Below, one piece after another: positions 1 to 11,613 of a stretch of DNA of 32,284 nucleotides; the first letter of the stretch is position 1; every line of letters begins with the position of its first letter. Origin of the DNA: Pseudomonas sp. REP124 (lineage in GTDB: Bacteria > Pseudomonadota > Gammaproteobacteria > Pseudomonadales > Pseudomonadaceae); assembly GCF_020164475.1 (NCBI RefSeq), contig NZ_JAIQWX010000066.1:1-32284 (forward strand), in the 5' to 3' direction. The notes below the pieces were generated by a model. That model saw only the letters and a program-made list of their open reading frames with translations, was not told the DNA's origin and did not search any database. A program made the position numbers and the translations under genes.

Positions 1-237
1 AATGCCGGAGCGAAGGGATCCCGAGCCTCAGCGAGGGACCGAACGTCGGGGCGAGACCTTTGCTTCCTTTGGGGCGTTTGCCAAAGGGAGTCGGCCGCCA
101 GGCCGAAACACAGAAAGCAGCCGTTACCGAAGCATCGGATCTGCCCACAACCGAAAGACCACAAAACCACCCCGTCCAACTAAGAGGTCCTGTATTTAGG
201 AAAAGTCCTACAGAAACCCCCGAGCCTCTTCCGTAGC
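1..237. other. Non-coding leader with a repeat-like GC-rich segment
   Basis: No gene is supported here. An open frame runs from position 2 to 199, but it lacks a ribosome-binding site and its translation is low-complexity Arg/Pro-rich. The segment at about 50-110, containing GGCCGCCAGGCCGAAACAC, resembles a dispersed intergenic sequence I associate with Pseudomonas genomes; this is recall and was not checked. The right part (about 180-237) is AT-richer and probably carries the promoter of the downstream signalling operon. Confidence 0.4.
197..212. promoter_or_regulatory. Inverted repeat, candidate response-regulator binding site
   Basis: TAGGA (197-201) and TCCTA (206-210) form a perfect 5-bp inverted repeat with a 4-nt spacer, continuing to TCCTACA. 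It lies about 65 bp upstream of the first gene of a BvgA/EvgA-type two-component operon. Binding sites reported for that regulator family contain TTCCTA/TCCTACA-like half-sites, so autoregulation by the regulator encoded at 781-1401 is a reasonable inference. Only one such site was noticed in the window. Confidence 0.4.
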
Positions 238-277
238 CTTGCGCGCCTCATCAATCGGACCCGCTGCGGAGGTCATA

Positions 278-700
278 TTGCCAAAATCATCACGCATCCT
301 GATCGCGGACGAACAGCACTTCAATCGGCTGCGGATCGAGCGTCAGTTCAATCAGCTCGGCTACTTCGGCGTGGCGCCGGTGCAGAGCCTGGACGAACTG
401 CTGATCCTGGTCGAATACGCCAGCGAGCCCTTCGACCTGCTGCTGGTAAATGCAGCCATGGCGGGCGGCAAGCTGGACCTGCTGGATTTCTGTCTCGACA
501 ACGGTCAACTCGATCGCGTGTTGATCTACGACGGCAAGCAGGCGCACTTGCCCGCGATCCCCACGCAAAGGCCGCGGAAGGTTCAGGTGAGCCACGCCGT
601 ACTGCCGGATTCGGGGATGATCCACGGGCTGATGGCCGTCCCGATCCAGGTCGACCGTTCGTCGGAACTGTCATTTCTGTCAGGTAGCCCGGCACACTGA
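278..700 (+). CDS. Degenerate receiver-domain protein (pseudo-receiver)
   Basis: A 140-aa protein made of one CheY-like receiver fold: first strand RILIADEQ (residues 6-13), third strand FDLLLVN (52-58). The acidic pair survives as D11-E12, but the phosphoacceptor position is N58, and neither the conserved Thr/Ser nor the conserved Lys can be recognised later on. It is therefore unlikely to be phosphorylated, and may act by protein-protein contact within the two-component system encoded next. I chose the TTG at 278 because GGAGG (268-272) lies 5 nt upstream; the open frame extends to a TTG at 239 that has no such site. It lies 80 bp before the response regulator, same strand. There is no output domain. 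Partner and function are unknown. Confidence 0.7.
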   Translation: MPKSSRILIADEQHFNRLRIERQFNQLGYFGVAPVQSLDELLILVEYASEPFDLLLVNAAMAGGKLDLLDFCLDNGQLDRVLIYDGKQAHLPAIPTQRPRKVQVSHAVLPDSGMIHGLMAVPIQVDRSSELSFLSGSPAH

Positions 701-780
701 TCCGTGCAAAAGTCTATGCGCAGCCGCTGCGTCTAATCCGGGCATTGCCCACTCGTCGTGTTTTTGCTCAGGGAGTTGCC

Positions 781-1401
781 ATGAGAAAAGGGCTCGTTGT
801 GGACGATCATCCGGTGATTCTCGGCGCCGTCAAAATCGTACTCAAGCAGGAGGGATTCCAGCGTATTCATGAAGCCCACAGTGGCAACGAAGTACTGCCG
901 ATGATCCGGGAGCACAAACCCGACATTGTGATACTGGATCTGAACATCCCATACCTTGACGGATTGGAAGTACTGACGCGGATCAAAGCGGGCAACATGG
1001 GCTGTCGCGTGGTGGTCTTCACTTCCCAGGAGCCGCTGTTCTATCAGGATCGATGCATGCGGGCCGGCGCGTCGGCCTACGTCCCCAAGACCAATAATCT
1101 CGAACATCTGCAAAAAGCCGTCCGTGCGGTGATGGGCGGCTACACCTATTTCACCCAGCTGCCGACGAGTCAGGTGACTACATTGCAGCGCAGTGAAAAA
1201 GAAATGATCGATCAGCTGTCGGACCGCGAGCTGACCATTTTCCAGCATCTGGCCCGGGGTATCAGCAACAAGGAAATCGCCGCCGTCCTGCATCTGAGCC
1301 ACAAGACCGTCAGCACCTACAAAACCCGCTTGATCGAAAAGCTAAACGTGGATTCGTCGGTCCATCTGCGCGATCTCGCTCTGCGCAATCATCTGATCTG
1401 A
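781..1401 (+). CDS. LuxR-type response regulator, BvgA/EvgA/RocA family
   Basis: A 206-aa cytoplasmic DNA-binding response regulator. The N-terminal receiver has all expected residues: acidic pair D8-D9, phosphoacceptor D53 in LDLNIPYLDG, T81 and K103. The C-terminal GerE/LuxR helix-turn-helix is at about 143-190 (LSDRELTIFQHLARGISNKE and on). The ATG at 781 follows AGGGAG, and the length matches BvgA/RocA proteins; the open frame upstream (to 745) has no ribosome-binding site. Its TGA is immediately followed by the ATG of the hybrid kinase, so the two are co-translated cognates: the Hpt domain of the kinase should phosphorylate D53. Target genes are not evident in the window. Confidence 0.9.
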   Translation: MRKGLVVDDHPVILGAVKIVLKQEGFQRIHEAHSGNEVLPMIREHKPDIVILDLNIPYLDGLEVLTRIKAGNMGCRVVVFTSQEPLFYQDRCMRAGASAYVPKTNNLEHLQKAVRAVMGGYTYFTQLPTSQVTTLQRSEKEMIDQLSDRELTIFQHLARGISNKEIAAVLHLSHKTVSTYKTRLIEKLNVDSSVHLRDLALRNHLI

Positions 1402-4631
<3,230 letters not shown>

Positions 4632-4635
<4 letters not shown>

Positions 4636-5435
4636 TCCCAGAGTGGAGCCAGGCCTTCCGGGCTGGTCAGGCGATGACCGCGGTCGAGGCCGGCGATCAG
4701 CGCCATGTCGGCCTCGCTCAGTTTCAGCTCGCAGGCCTTGAGGTTGCTGGCCAAGTTGGCGCGCTTGGTCGAAGACGGGATCACCGCATAACCCGATTGC
4801 ATGGCCCAGGCCAGGGTCACCTGGGCCGGGGTGGCTTGCAGGCGATCGGCGATCTGCTCGACGACAGGGTCCTTGAGCACTTCACCGTAGGCCAGGGTCA
4901 TGTACGAGGTGATGTGGATGCCCTGGCTCTGTGCGAACTCGACCACCTTGCGGTTTTGCAGGTACGGATGCAGTTCGATCTGGTTGGTGGCGATGTTCTC
5001 GGCACCGACGGCGGCGATGGCCTGTTTCATCAGGTCGACGGTGAAGTTCGACACACCGATCTGCCGGGTCAGGCCCAGGCGTTTGGCTTCGAGCAGGGCG
5101 CCCATGAATTCGGCGACCGGCACCTGGTCTTCCGGCGACGGCCAGTGGATCAGGGTCAGGTCCAGGTAATCGGTGCGCAGTTTTTGCAGGCTTTCCTTCA
5201 GGCTCTCGATCAGGCGGCCGCCTGCGAAGTTGGCGACCCAGATCTTGCTGGTGATGAACAGCTCTTCGCGGGGGATGCCGCTGGCAGCGATGGCCTCGCC
5301 GACTTCGGCTTCATTCTCATAGATCTGCGCGGTGTCGACGGTGCGGTAACCCAGCTCCAGGCCGGTTCGGACCGAATCGATCACCACCTGGCCCTGCAAG
5401 CGGAAAGTACCGAGGCCGAAGGCGGGAATAGACAT
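4632..5435 (-). CDS. dkgB: 2,5-diketo-D-gluconate reductase B-like aldo/keto reductase
   Basis: A 267-aa NADPH-dependent aldo/keto reductase, the same length as E. coli DkgB. Family tetrad: D34 and Y39 (DTAQIYENEAEVG), K64 (TSKIW) and H97 (LIHW). The C-terminal IPSSTKRANLASNL is the usual NADPH phosphate-binding segment. The ATG at 5435 has GGAG 6 nt upstream; the open frame continues upstream into a REPIN and is not coding there. The family reduces 2,5-diketogluconate, methylglyoxal and other small aldehydes; the physiological substrate cannot be read from sequence. It is separated by a REPIN from the thioesterase upstream, so it probably has its own promoter. Confidence 0.88.
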
Positions 5436-5582
5436 TGAAGACTCCAGTGGTTGCGGTGGGAATGGGCGGCAGTATCCGCATCTGCATCCGTGAGAAAAAC
5501 CGCTGGAGCGGCAAAGCAATGTTAACCGTAGGTCAAGAATGGGTGTCGGGTCAGTTGGATTGATGGTGTCCGGTCGGGCCTC

Positions 5583-5675
5583 TTCGCGAGCAAGCCCGCT
5601 CCCACAGTTGATCTTCATGTGACACAAATTTTGTGTGTGACAAAAATCCAATGTGGGAGCGGGCTTGCTCGCGAA
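5583..5675. repeat. REPIN (inverted pair of REP sequences)
   Basis: Inverted arms at 5583-5606 and 5652-5675 of the GTGGGAGCGGGCTTGC type. The loop holds a second small palindrome, ACACAAA-T-TTTGTGT (5623-5637). It lies between the thioesterase 3' end and the dkgB 5' end. Confidence 0.9.
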
Positions 5676-5697
5676 GGCCGCGACTCGGTCTGAAACC

Positions 5698-6237
5698 TTA
5701 CCCCCGAGGCTCAAGAATCATGCAGGTAGTCGTCCCGGTCGCATACAACCGCCCATCCACATCATAAATCCGCCCCTCGGCCAACGCCGTCGAACGCCCC
5801 AGATGCACGATCTTGCCCTCGGCCCGCACCGGGCCGCTGGCGCTGTTCAGCGCGCGCACGTAACTGATGCGCAGATCCAGCGTGGTATAGCCCTGGCCCT
5901 TTTTCAGCAGGGTATGAATCGCACAACCCATGCACGAATCCAGCAGGGTGGCCGCATAACCGCCATGCACGGTGCCCAACGGATTGTAATGCCGCGAATC
6001 CGGCGTGCCCTGGAAAATGAACAAGCCTTCGGACCATTCGATCGGGATGAAATCCATCAAAGTGCCGATCGGCGGCGAGGGCAGGTCACCGTTACCGATG
6101 CCATTGAAAAACTCGGTGGGCGTCAGTTGGCTGACTTCGGCCAGGGACAGACTGCCGGGCCCGGCGAGACGGGCGCGCATGGCCTCTTCCTGAGCGATCC
6201 ATTGGGCGAGCATGGTGTCGCGGTTGGGGCTTTGCAT
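5698..6237 (-). CDS. PaaI-family hotdog-fold thioesterase
   Basis: A 179-aa hotdog thioesterase of the PaaI/YdiI type. The signature HYNPLGTVHGGYAATLLDSC contains the HGG motif and the acidic residue on the central helix (D in LLDSC) used in acyl-CoA hydrolysis. The following strands (YTTLDLRISYVRAL; GRIYDVDGRLYATGTTTC) fit the family. About 45 residues precede the fold, slightly longer than minimal PaaI proteins. I chose the ATG at 6237; a longer open frame upstream overlaps the divergent promoter region with pirin. It is not close to the paa cluster, so the name of the family should not be taken as a role in phenylacetate breakdown. Acyl-CoA substrate unknown. Confidence 0.85.
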   Translation of the reverse strand: MQSPNRDTMLAQWIAQEEAMRARLAGPGSLSLAEVSQLTPTEFFNGIGNGDLPSPPIGTLMDFIPIEWSEGLFIFQGTPDSRHYNPLGTVHGGYAATLLDSCMGCAIHTLLKKGQGYTTLDLRISYVRALNSASGPVRAEGKIVHLGRSTALAEGRIYDVDGRLYATGTTTCMILEPRG

Positions 6238-6364
6238 GTTCAGTGGCCTCGCGTGTGTGCGGATATTACGAAGATAATGTCGGTCGATATTATGCGCGAA
6301 ATAAAATCTACGCCAGCCCGTCATCCATCGTTCTACATACGGGACAATCAGGTCGATTTTTAAC

Positions 6365-6394
6365 GACTAGTGCGTAATTAGTCCCGGCTATAAG
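6365..6394 (+). promoter_or_regulatory. Candidate pirin promoter with an inverted repeat
   Basis: GACTA (6365-6369) and TAGTC (6379-6383) form an inverted repeat with a 9-nt spacer that covers the expected -35 position of a TATAAG box at 6389-6394. There is no good -35 hexamer, which would suit an activator-dependent promoter. The regulator is not in the window. Confidence 0.3.
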
Positions 6395-6432
6395 CTGGGT
6401 TCATGGTTTTCACTCATTTCTCAGGAGACCCC

Positions 6433-7299
6433 ATGAAGAACATCATCGGTATCTACACCAGCCCCCGTGGACATTGGGTCGGCGACGGTTTCCCGGTTCG
6501 CACGCTCTTTTCCTATGACCAGATGGGCCAGTACATCAGCCCGTTCCTGCTGCTCGATCACGCAGGGCCCGCGCAATTTTCGCCGACCACCGAGCGTCGG
6601 GGTGTGGGCCAGCACCCGCACCGTGGTTTCGAAACCGTGACCATCGTTTACGAAGGTGAACTGGAGCACCGCGACTCCACCGGCAGCGGCGGCAAGATCG
6701 GCCCAGGCGACGTGCAATGGATGACCGCCGCCTCGGGGATTCTCCATGAAGAGTTTCACTCCGAAGGATTCGCCAAGAGCGGCGGCACCCTGGAAATGGT
6801 CCAGCTGTGGGTCAATCTGCCGGCGAAGGACAAAATGGCCGATCCCGGTTACCAGACCCTTCTCGATGGCGATATCCCGAGCATTGCGCTCAATGACAAC
6901 GCCGGCAGCCTGCGCCTGATCGCCGGTGAATTCGCCGGTCACAAGGGCGCGGCGCGCACCTTTACGCCGGTGGATGTCTGGGACATTCGCCTGAACGCCG
7001 GCAAGTTGCTCACCCTGGATCTGCACGAAGGACGCAATACCGCGCTGGTGGTCCTGCGCGGTGCGGTGCAGATCAATGGTCTGGAGTCGGCAAGTCAGGG
7101 GCAGTTGGCATTGTTCGAGCGCAAGGGCGACCGATTGACCCTTGAGGCCAGCGAAGACGCGGTGGTGCTGTTGCTCAGCGGCGAGCCGATTGACGAACCC
7201 ATCGTCGGCCATGGTCCGTTCGTGATGAACACCGAGCAGGAAATCCACCAGGCCTTCGCCGATTTCCAGTCCGGGCGCTTCGGTCGCATGCAGGCCTGA
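6433..7299 (+). CDS. Pirin family protein
   Basis: A 288-aa bicupin. The N-terminal cupin keeps the four metal ligands of pirins: H61 and H63 (HPHRGFE), H105 and E107 (GILHEE). The second cupin (about 170-285) lacks an evident metal site, as in human pirin and the E. coli YhhW quercetinase. The ATG at 6433 follows TCAGGAGA. Bacterial pirins have been given quercetin 2,3-dioxygenase activity or regulatory roles, and sequence alone does not separate these. It is divergent from the thioesterase, and two REPINs follow its stop. Confidence 0.9.
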   Translation: MKNIIGIYTSPRGHWVGDGFPVRTLFSYDQMGQYISPFLLLDHAGPAQFSPTTERRGVGQHPHRGFETVTIVYEGELEHRDSTGSGGKIGPGDVQWMTAASGILHEEFHSEGFAKSGGTLEMVQLWVNLPAKDKMADPGYQTLLDGDIPSIALNDNAGSLRLIAGEFAGHKGAARTFTPVDVWDIRLNAGKLLTLDLHEGRNTALVVLRGAVQINGLESASQGQLALFERKGDRLTLEASEDAVVLLLSGEPIDEPIVGHGPFVMNTEQEIHQAFADFQSGRFGRMQA

Positions 7300-7321
7300 T
7301 CCTCCAGCACACCATCCCCCC

Positions 7322-7411
7322 TGTGGGAGCGGGCTTGCTCGCGAAAGCGTAGTGTCAGTCGACACTTGTATTGACTGACACTACGCCTTCGCGGGCAAGC
7401 CCGCTCCCACA
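7322..7411. repeat. REPIN with a fully palindromic loop
   Basis: Arms at 7322-7345 and 7388-7411. The loop also pairs: GCGTAGTGTCAGTC and GACTGACACTACGC are perfect complements, so almost all of the 90 bp can form one hairpin. Confidence 0.92.
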
Positions 7412-7455
7412 AGGATTAGCGGTGGACGCATGGTTTTTGTCCGACACAGGACACT

Positions 7456-7543
7456 GTGGGAGCGGGCTTGCCCGCGAAGAGGGAGTGTCAGTGCCATTTA
7501 TGTTGGCTGACACACCGCTTTCGCGAGCAAGCCCGCTCCCACA
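7456..7543. repeat. REPIN
   Basis: Arms at 7456-7479 (GCCCGCGAA end variant) and 7520-7543 (inverted, TTCGCGAGC variant), 44 bp after the previous REPIN. Confidence 0.9.
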
Positions 7544-7658
7544 GGTTTGTGCTCCCGCATTTATTTGTGTTGTCAGCCGGTTTCAGCCAAATCAATTGCT
7601 CCTACACTATGGCCAAACTGTGAGATCTTTTGTCATCGTCCTGTGCTGGAGCTGTTTG

Positions 7659-9101
7659 ATGCTGTCGTTGCTCGTCGACCACCCCCTGATCTGCGCACTG
7701 ATCCTCCTCCTGATCGATCTGGTGTTGTGGCGCTTTATAGGTGTCAATCATCACAACTGGAAATTGCTGGCCAGGCTGGTGATTTTCTCGTTGTTCAGCG
7801 TGCTGCTGTTCAACGAGGGCATGAACCCGCTGGAGCCGGCACCCTGGGCGGACAACGTGCCGTTGCATCTGGCGGCCACGGGGTTGCAGATCGGCTGGTG
7901 GCTGTTTGCAGCGCGCACACTGACGGTAATGATCGGCGCGGTGATGATGCAGCGCGTGGGGCATACCGGGCGATTGCTGCAGGATTTGCTGGGTGCGGTG
8001 ATTTTCCTGGTGGCGGTGATCGCGGCTCTGGCTTATGTACTCAACCTGCCGGTCAAGGGCGTGCTGGCCACCTCCGGCGCCCTGGCGATCATCGTCGGTC
8101 TGGCGCTGCAAAGTACCCTCAGCGACGTGTTTTCCGGGATTGTCCTCAATACCACCAAGCCCTATCAGATCGATGACTGGATCGCCATCGACAATACCGA
8201 GGGCCGGGTCATCGATATCGACTGGCGAGCCACGCGGCTGCAGACCTCCCAGGGCAGCATGATCGTGATCCCCAATTCCCTGGCGGCCAAGGCCAAGATC
8301 ACCAACTTCAGCCGGCCCAGCGATATGTTTGGCCTGTCGGTCAGCCTGCAGGTCAGCCCTCATGTCAGGCCGCAAACCGTCATCGATGCGCTGGAGCGGG
8401 CGATGCAGGGTTGCCGCATTCTATTGAGCCAGCCAGGGCCTAAAGTGGCGCTCAAAAGCTCGACTCCCAATGGTGTTGAATACGAGATCAGCGGTTTTGT
8501 CGCCGCGATGGGTGAAAAGCGCACGGTGCGTAACCAGCTGTTCGATCTGGCCTACCGACACCTGCGGGCGGCCGGGGTGAACCTGCTGTCGAGCGTGGAA
8601 ACCAGCCCCGCCAGCGACCTGTCACGGCAACGGGCACTGATCGACAGTTCGCCGATCTTCTCCACCTTGCGCCAGGAAGAAAAGGAAACCTTCAGCCAGA
8701 ACATGACCCAGCAGGACTTCCGCGCCGGGGAGACGATTTTGGCGGCGGGGGAGGTGAGCGATCATCTGTTCATCGTCGAGTCCGGGGTGATCACGGTCTC
8801 GCTGAACGTCAACGGTACAGTGATAGAAACCGGGCGCATGGGGCCGGGAGAAGTCATCGGCGAAGCCGGCATCCTGACCGATAGCGCGCTGCCGGCCGAG
8901 TTCGCGGCGAAAACTGCCTGCACGCTGTTCCGTATCGAAAAAGGCTATCTGCTGCCTTGTCTGGCCGCCCGTCATGACATCAATGATGCGATGAAGACGT
9001 TGCTGGATTTCCGTTTGAACAAGGTCCAGCAGATGAGCCATCAAGCGCCGGTGGTGGTGCGCAAGAAAGGGTTTTTTCAGTGGTTGCTCAAGCGCGCGTG
9101 A
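7659..9101 (+). CDS. MscS-type channel with C-terminal cNMP-binding-like domain
   Basis: A 480-aa inner-membrane protein. Hydrophobic helices lie at about 8-28, 35-52, 72-98 and 108-128. The pore helix and beta domain follow (SGALAIIVGLALQSTLSD at 139-156, then VFSGIVLNTTKPYQIDDWI), with the MscS core to about 315. A Crp-type cyclic-nucleotide-binding fold is at about 330-445, with GEVIGEAGILTDSALPAEFA at the phosphate-binding cassette. That cassette normally carries an Arg after the GE-A-L segment; here the position reads as L/P, so cNMP binding is uncertain. I chose the ATG at 7659 because GGAG lies 7 nt upstream; a GTG at 7620 is possible. The family gates in response to membrane tension, sometimes modulated by nucleotide. 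Confidence 0.85.
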   Translation: MLSLLVDHPLICALILLLIDLVLWRFIGVNHHNWKLLARLVIFSLFSVLLFNEGMNPLEPAPWADNVPLHLAATGLQIGWWLFAARTLTVMIGAVMMQRVGHTGRLLQDLLGAVIFLVAVIAALAYVLNLPVKGVLATSGALAIIVGLALQSTLSDVFSGIVLNTTKPYQIDDWIAIDNTEGRVIDIDWRATRLQTSQGSMIVIPNSLAAKAKITNFSRPSDMFGLSVSLQVSPHVRPQTVIDALERAMQGCRILLSQPGPKVALKSSTPNGVEYEISGFVAAMGEKRTVRNQLFDLAYRHLRAAGVNLLSSVETSPASDLSRQRALIDSSPIFSTLRQEEKETFSQNMTQQDFRAGETILAAGEVSDHLFIVESGVITVSLNVNGTVIETGRMGPGEVIGEAGILTDSALPAEFAAKTACTLFRIEKGYLLPCLAARHDINDAMKTLLDFRLNKVQQMSHQAPVVVRKKGFFQWLLKRA

Positions 9102-9110
9102 TGCACATCC

Positions 9111-9210
9111 TGTAGGAGCGAGCATGCTCGCGATGGAGGTTCAGGCACCGCTGGGTGTCAGGCTGCCAGCGTTATCGTTGACGTCCATCGCGAGCATGCT
9201 CGCTCCTACA
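9111..9210. repeat. REPIN, GTAGGAGCGAGC class
   Basis: Arms at 9111-9137 and 9184-9210. The loop contains GCCAGCGTTATCGTTG, shared with the elements at 27987-28086 and (one mismatch) 31954-32053. It lies between the convergent MscS-like and receptor genes and may serve as a bidirectional transcript end. Confidence 0.9.
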
Positions 9211-9225
9211 GGGGGCGGGGTGAAA

Positions 9226-11598
9226 TCAGAAATCCAGGGTCGCCGATAGCTTCAACGTCCGCGGCGTACCCTGGGTCAGATACCCGCCATTGGCCGAAGC
9301 CCAATACGCCTCATTGGCCACATTCTCCAGATTCGCCCGCAACGTAATCTCCCGCTCATCAACCCTGAACCCATACCGCGCCCCCAGATCGAACCGGTTC
9401 CACGCCGGTATGCTCTGGGTATTGGCCGCATTCAGATACTGCCCACCGGTGCGCAACATCCGCGCATTGAGCGCCGCGCCTTCGATCCCCGGCACATCCC
9501 AATCCGCCCCGAGGTTGAACTGAAATCGCGGCACGCCGACCGCGCGGTTGCCATCGTTGATGCCATTGGCGCTGCCCTCGATCTCCGTCTTCATGAAGGT
9601 CGCCCCGCTGAGCAGACGCAGGCCATCGAGGGGTTCGCCATACAGGTTCAATTCCACCCCTTTGTTCAACTGTCGGCCATCGACGCGAAACACGCCATCC
9701 TGGGTATAGCTCGACGGTTGTTCGATGCGATACGCCCCAAGACTCGCGCCGTAGCTGCCCATGTCCAGGCGCACGCCGGCTTCGACCTGCTTGCTGCGCA
9801 CCGGGGCGAAGGTTTCGTCGCGGTTCAGTGAAGTGGTCGGGGGTGTCGGGCCCTTGGCCAGGCCTTCGATGCGGTTGGCGTAGAACGATACGTGGTCCCA
9901 GGGCTTGAACATCAGGCCGAACACCGGTGTGGTGATCGACGCGTCATAGCTGGACGTCCGGGCGCCGGTGGTGGTGCTCCAGCCATCGACCTTCAACGAC
10001 TGCCGACGCGCACCCAACGTCAGCAAAACCCGGTCGTCGACAAAACCGAGGGTGTCGGCAATCGCAACGCTGCGCAGCTGATTCTTGCCGACGATCCGTG
10101 GGTCATGAATGTCGCTGCCGAACGATGTGGCCGCCGGCCGCGGCTGCTGGCTGACGTCATACAGATTGGTGCTGTAGCGCCCGACGCTGCCGATGGTTTC
10201 GAAGGCCGAACGCTGTTCACCCCAGATACCGGCCACTCCGGCGTTCAATTGATGGCTGATCGCACCGGTTTGCAGACGACCATTGAGGCCCGCCATCAGG
10301 CTGCGATTGTCTTCGTCGTGGGGCGGATAAAGCATGCCGCCGAGCGCACTGCCGTCCAGATCGGTGACGGTCAGCGACGAGTACACGCCGTTTTCCCGGG
10401 TGTGCTTGGCGCCGCCCGCGATGTAGCCGGTCCAATTGTCGCTCAGGTCATATTCGGCGCGGGCCATGCCGAAGGTGTCCTCAAGCTGCGAGTAACTCCA
10501 ATCCTGCGCATAACCTTTGTTGGCGTCCGGCGCCTTGGGCACTTTGCTCAGGGACGAATCGACGTAAACCACGGCGCGGCCCTGATTGATCACCTGCTTC
10601 TGATAACCCAGATCCGCCGACAGACGCAGACGCTCACCGCGATAATCCAGGCCCAGACTGACCAGCGAAGTGCGCTGGTCTTCGTCGTCGACAGCGCTAT
10701 CGCCCTCGCGCTGCAGCAGGTTGAGCCGCGCGCCGAACCGGTTGTCCTCACCGAAGCGCTGGCCCAGGTCCAGATGCCCACCGATGCGTGAGTCGCTGCT
10801 GTAATCCAGGCTGATACGCCGGGTCGGTGTATCGCTGGCGCGTTTGGGTTGCACATTGACCGCGCCGCCGATGCCGCTGCCGCTGGGGGGCACCCCGTTG
10901 ATGAAGGCGCTCGGGCCCTTGAACAGCTCGACCCGCTCCATCGCCTCGGTGGCGATGATCTGGCGCGGCAGCACGCCGTACAGGCCACCCCAGGAAATGT
11001 CATCGGTGGCCAGTGGCAATCCGCGAATGATGAACACCTGAGAGAAGTTGCCGAACCCGGCGGACTGGCGCACCGACGCGTCATTGAGCAGCACGTCGCC
11101 AACGGTTCGCGCCTGCTGGTCGGCGATGGTTTTGGCGGTGTAGCTGGTGACGCTGAAGGGCAGGTCGTTCAGGGCCTGCTGACCGAGCAGGCCGATCTGC
11201 GCATCACGGGCCACTTGCCCGCCGCCGTAGGTGTCGGCGGCATTGGCCAGGGCGTTGACGTTGGTTTCGTCCAGTTCCAGCGTGGTCGGGGCTTTGAGGG
11301 TGTAGCCGTTATCGCCGGTGCTGACCAGCGCAAGTCCGCTGCCTTCCAGCAATTGCGCGAAGCCACTTTCCGCGCTGTAGGCCCCGTTGAGTCCGGGGCT
11401 CTGGCGATTGCCCAGCAGCGCCGGATCGAACGACAACGGCACGCCCATGCTCACCGCAAACTGCGCCAGCACCTGGCTCAGCAAGCCCGGAGCAATGACG
11501 ATGTTGCGGCTGGTGGCGAGGCTTTCGATCGCCTGGCCGTGCAGCGGCAACAACGCCGAGCAGGCCAGAACCATGCGCAGGAAAGAGGAACTGAACAT
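9226..11598 (-). CDS. TonB-dependent siderophore receptor with STN signalling domain
   Basis: A 790-aa outer-membrane receptor (transducer). Signal peptide 1-24; STN/secretin-like domain at about 30-103 for contact with the FecR protein; probable TonB box near LELDETNV (107-114); plug at about 140-245 (VFIIRGLPLATDDI, VELFKGPSAFINGVPPSGSG, GGAVNVQPK); 22-stranded barrel to a C-terminal Phe (TLKLSATLDF). GTG (11601) and ATG (11598) are adjacent; I use the ATG. No strong ribosome-binding site is visible. It lies 15 bp after fecR and is the third gene of the sigma/FecR/receptor operon. Related receptors bind ferric siderophores or citrate-like ligands; which one cannot be told here. Binding should signal through FecR to the sigma factor as well as drive import. 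Confidence 0.92.
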   Translation of the reverse strand: MFSSSFLRMVLACSALLPLHGQAIESLATSRNIVIAPGLLSQVLAQFAVSMGVPLSFDPALLGNRQSPGLNGAYSAESGFAQLLEGSGLALVSTGDNGYTLKAPTTLELDETNVNALANAADTYGGGQVARDAQIGLLGQQALNDLPFSVTSYTAKTIADQQARTVGDVLLNDASVRQSAGFGNFSQVFIIRGLPLATDDISWGGLYGVLPRQIIATEAMERVELFKGPSAFINGVPPSGSGIGGAVNVQPKRASDTPTRRISLDYSSDSRIGGHLDLGQRFGEDNRFGARLNLLQREGDSAVDDEDQRTSLVSLGLDYRGERLRLSADLGYQKQVINQGRAVVYVDSSLSKVPKAPDANKGYAQDWSYSQLEDTFGMARAEYDLSDNWTGYIAGGAKHTRENGVYSSLTVTDLDGSALGGMLYPPHDEDNRSLMAGLNGRLQTGAISHQLNAGVAGIWGEQRSAFETIGSVGRYSTNLYDVSQQPRPAATSFGSDIHDPRIVGKNQLRSVAIADTLGFVDDRVLLTLGARRQSLKVDGWSTTTGARTSSYDASITTPVFGLMFKPWDHVSFYANRIEGLAKGPTPPTTSLNRDETFAPVRSKQVEAGVRLDMGSYGASLGAYRIEQPSSYTQDGVFRVDGRQLNKGVELNLYGEPLDGLRLLSGATFMKTEIEGSANGINDGNRAVGVPRFQFNLGADWDVPGIEGAALNARMLRTGGQYLNAANTQSIPAWNRFDLGARYGFRVDEREITLRANLENVANEAYWASANGGYLTQGTPRTLKLSATLDF

Positions 11599-11613
11599 CA
11601 CAGACTGACCGCG

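Larger units (their letters stand above)
7300..7658. other. Intergenic region holding two REPINs
   Basis: No gene is supported here. It contains the REPINs at 7322-7411 and 7456-7543, then about 115 bp that must include the promoter of the MscS-like gene. I do not see a convincing -35/-10 pair. An open frame reading through both REPINs into the channel gene gives the repetitive peptide SRASPLPQG, which is translated REP sequence. Confidence 0.6.

Noticed and set aside
2..199. A 65-codon open frame at the left edge
   Set aside because: No ribosome-binding site, low-complexity Arg/Pro composition, and it lies in a repeat-like intergenic sequence.
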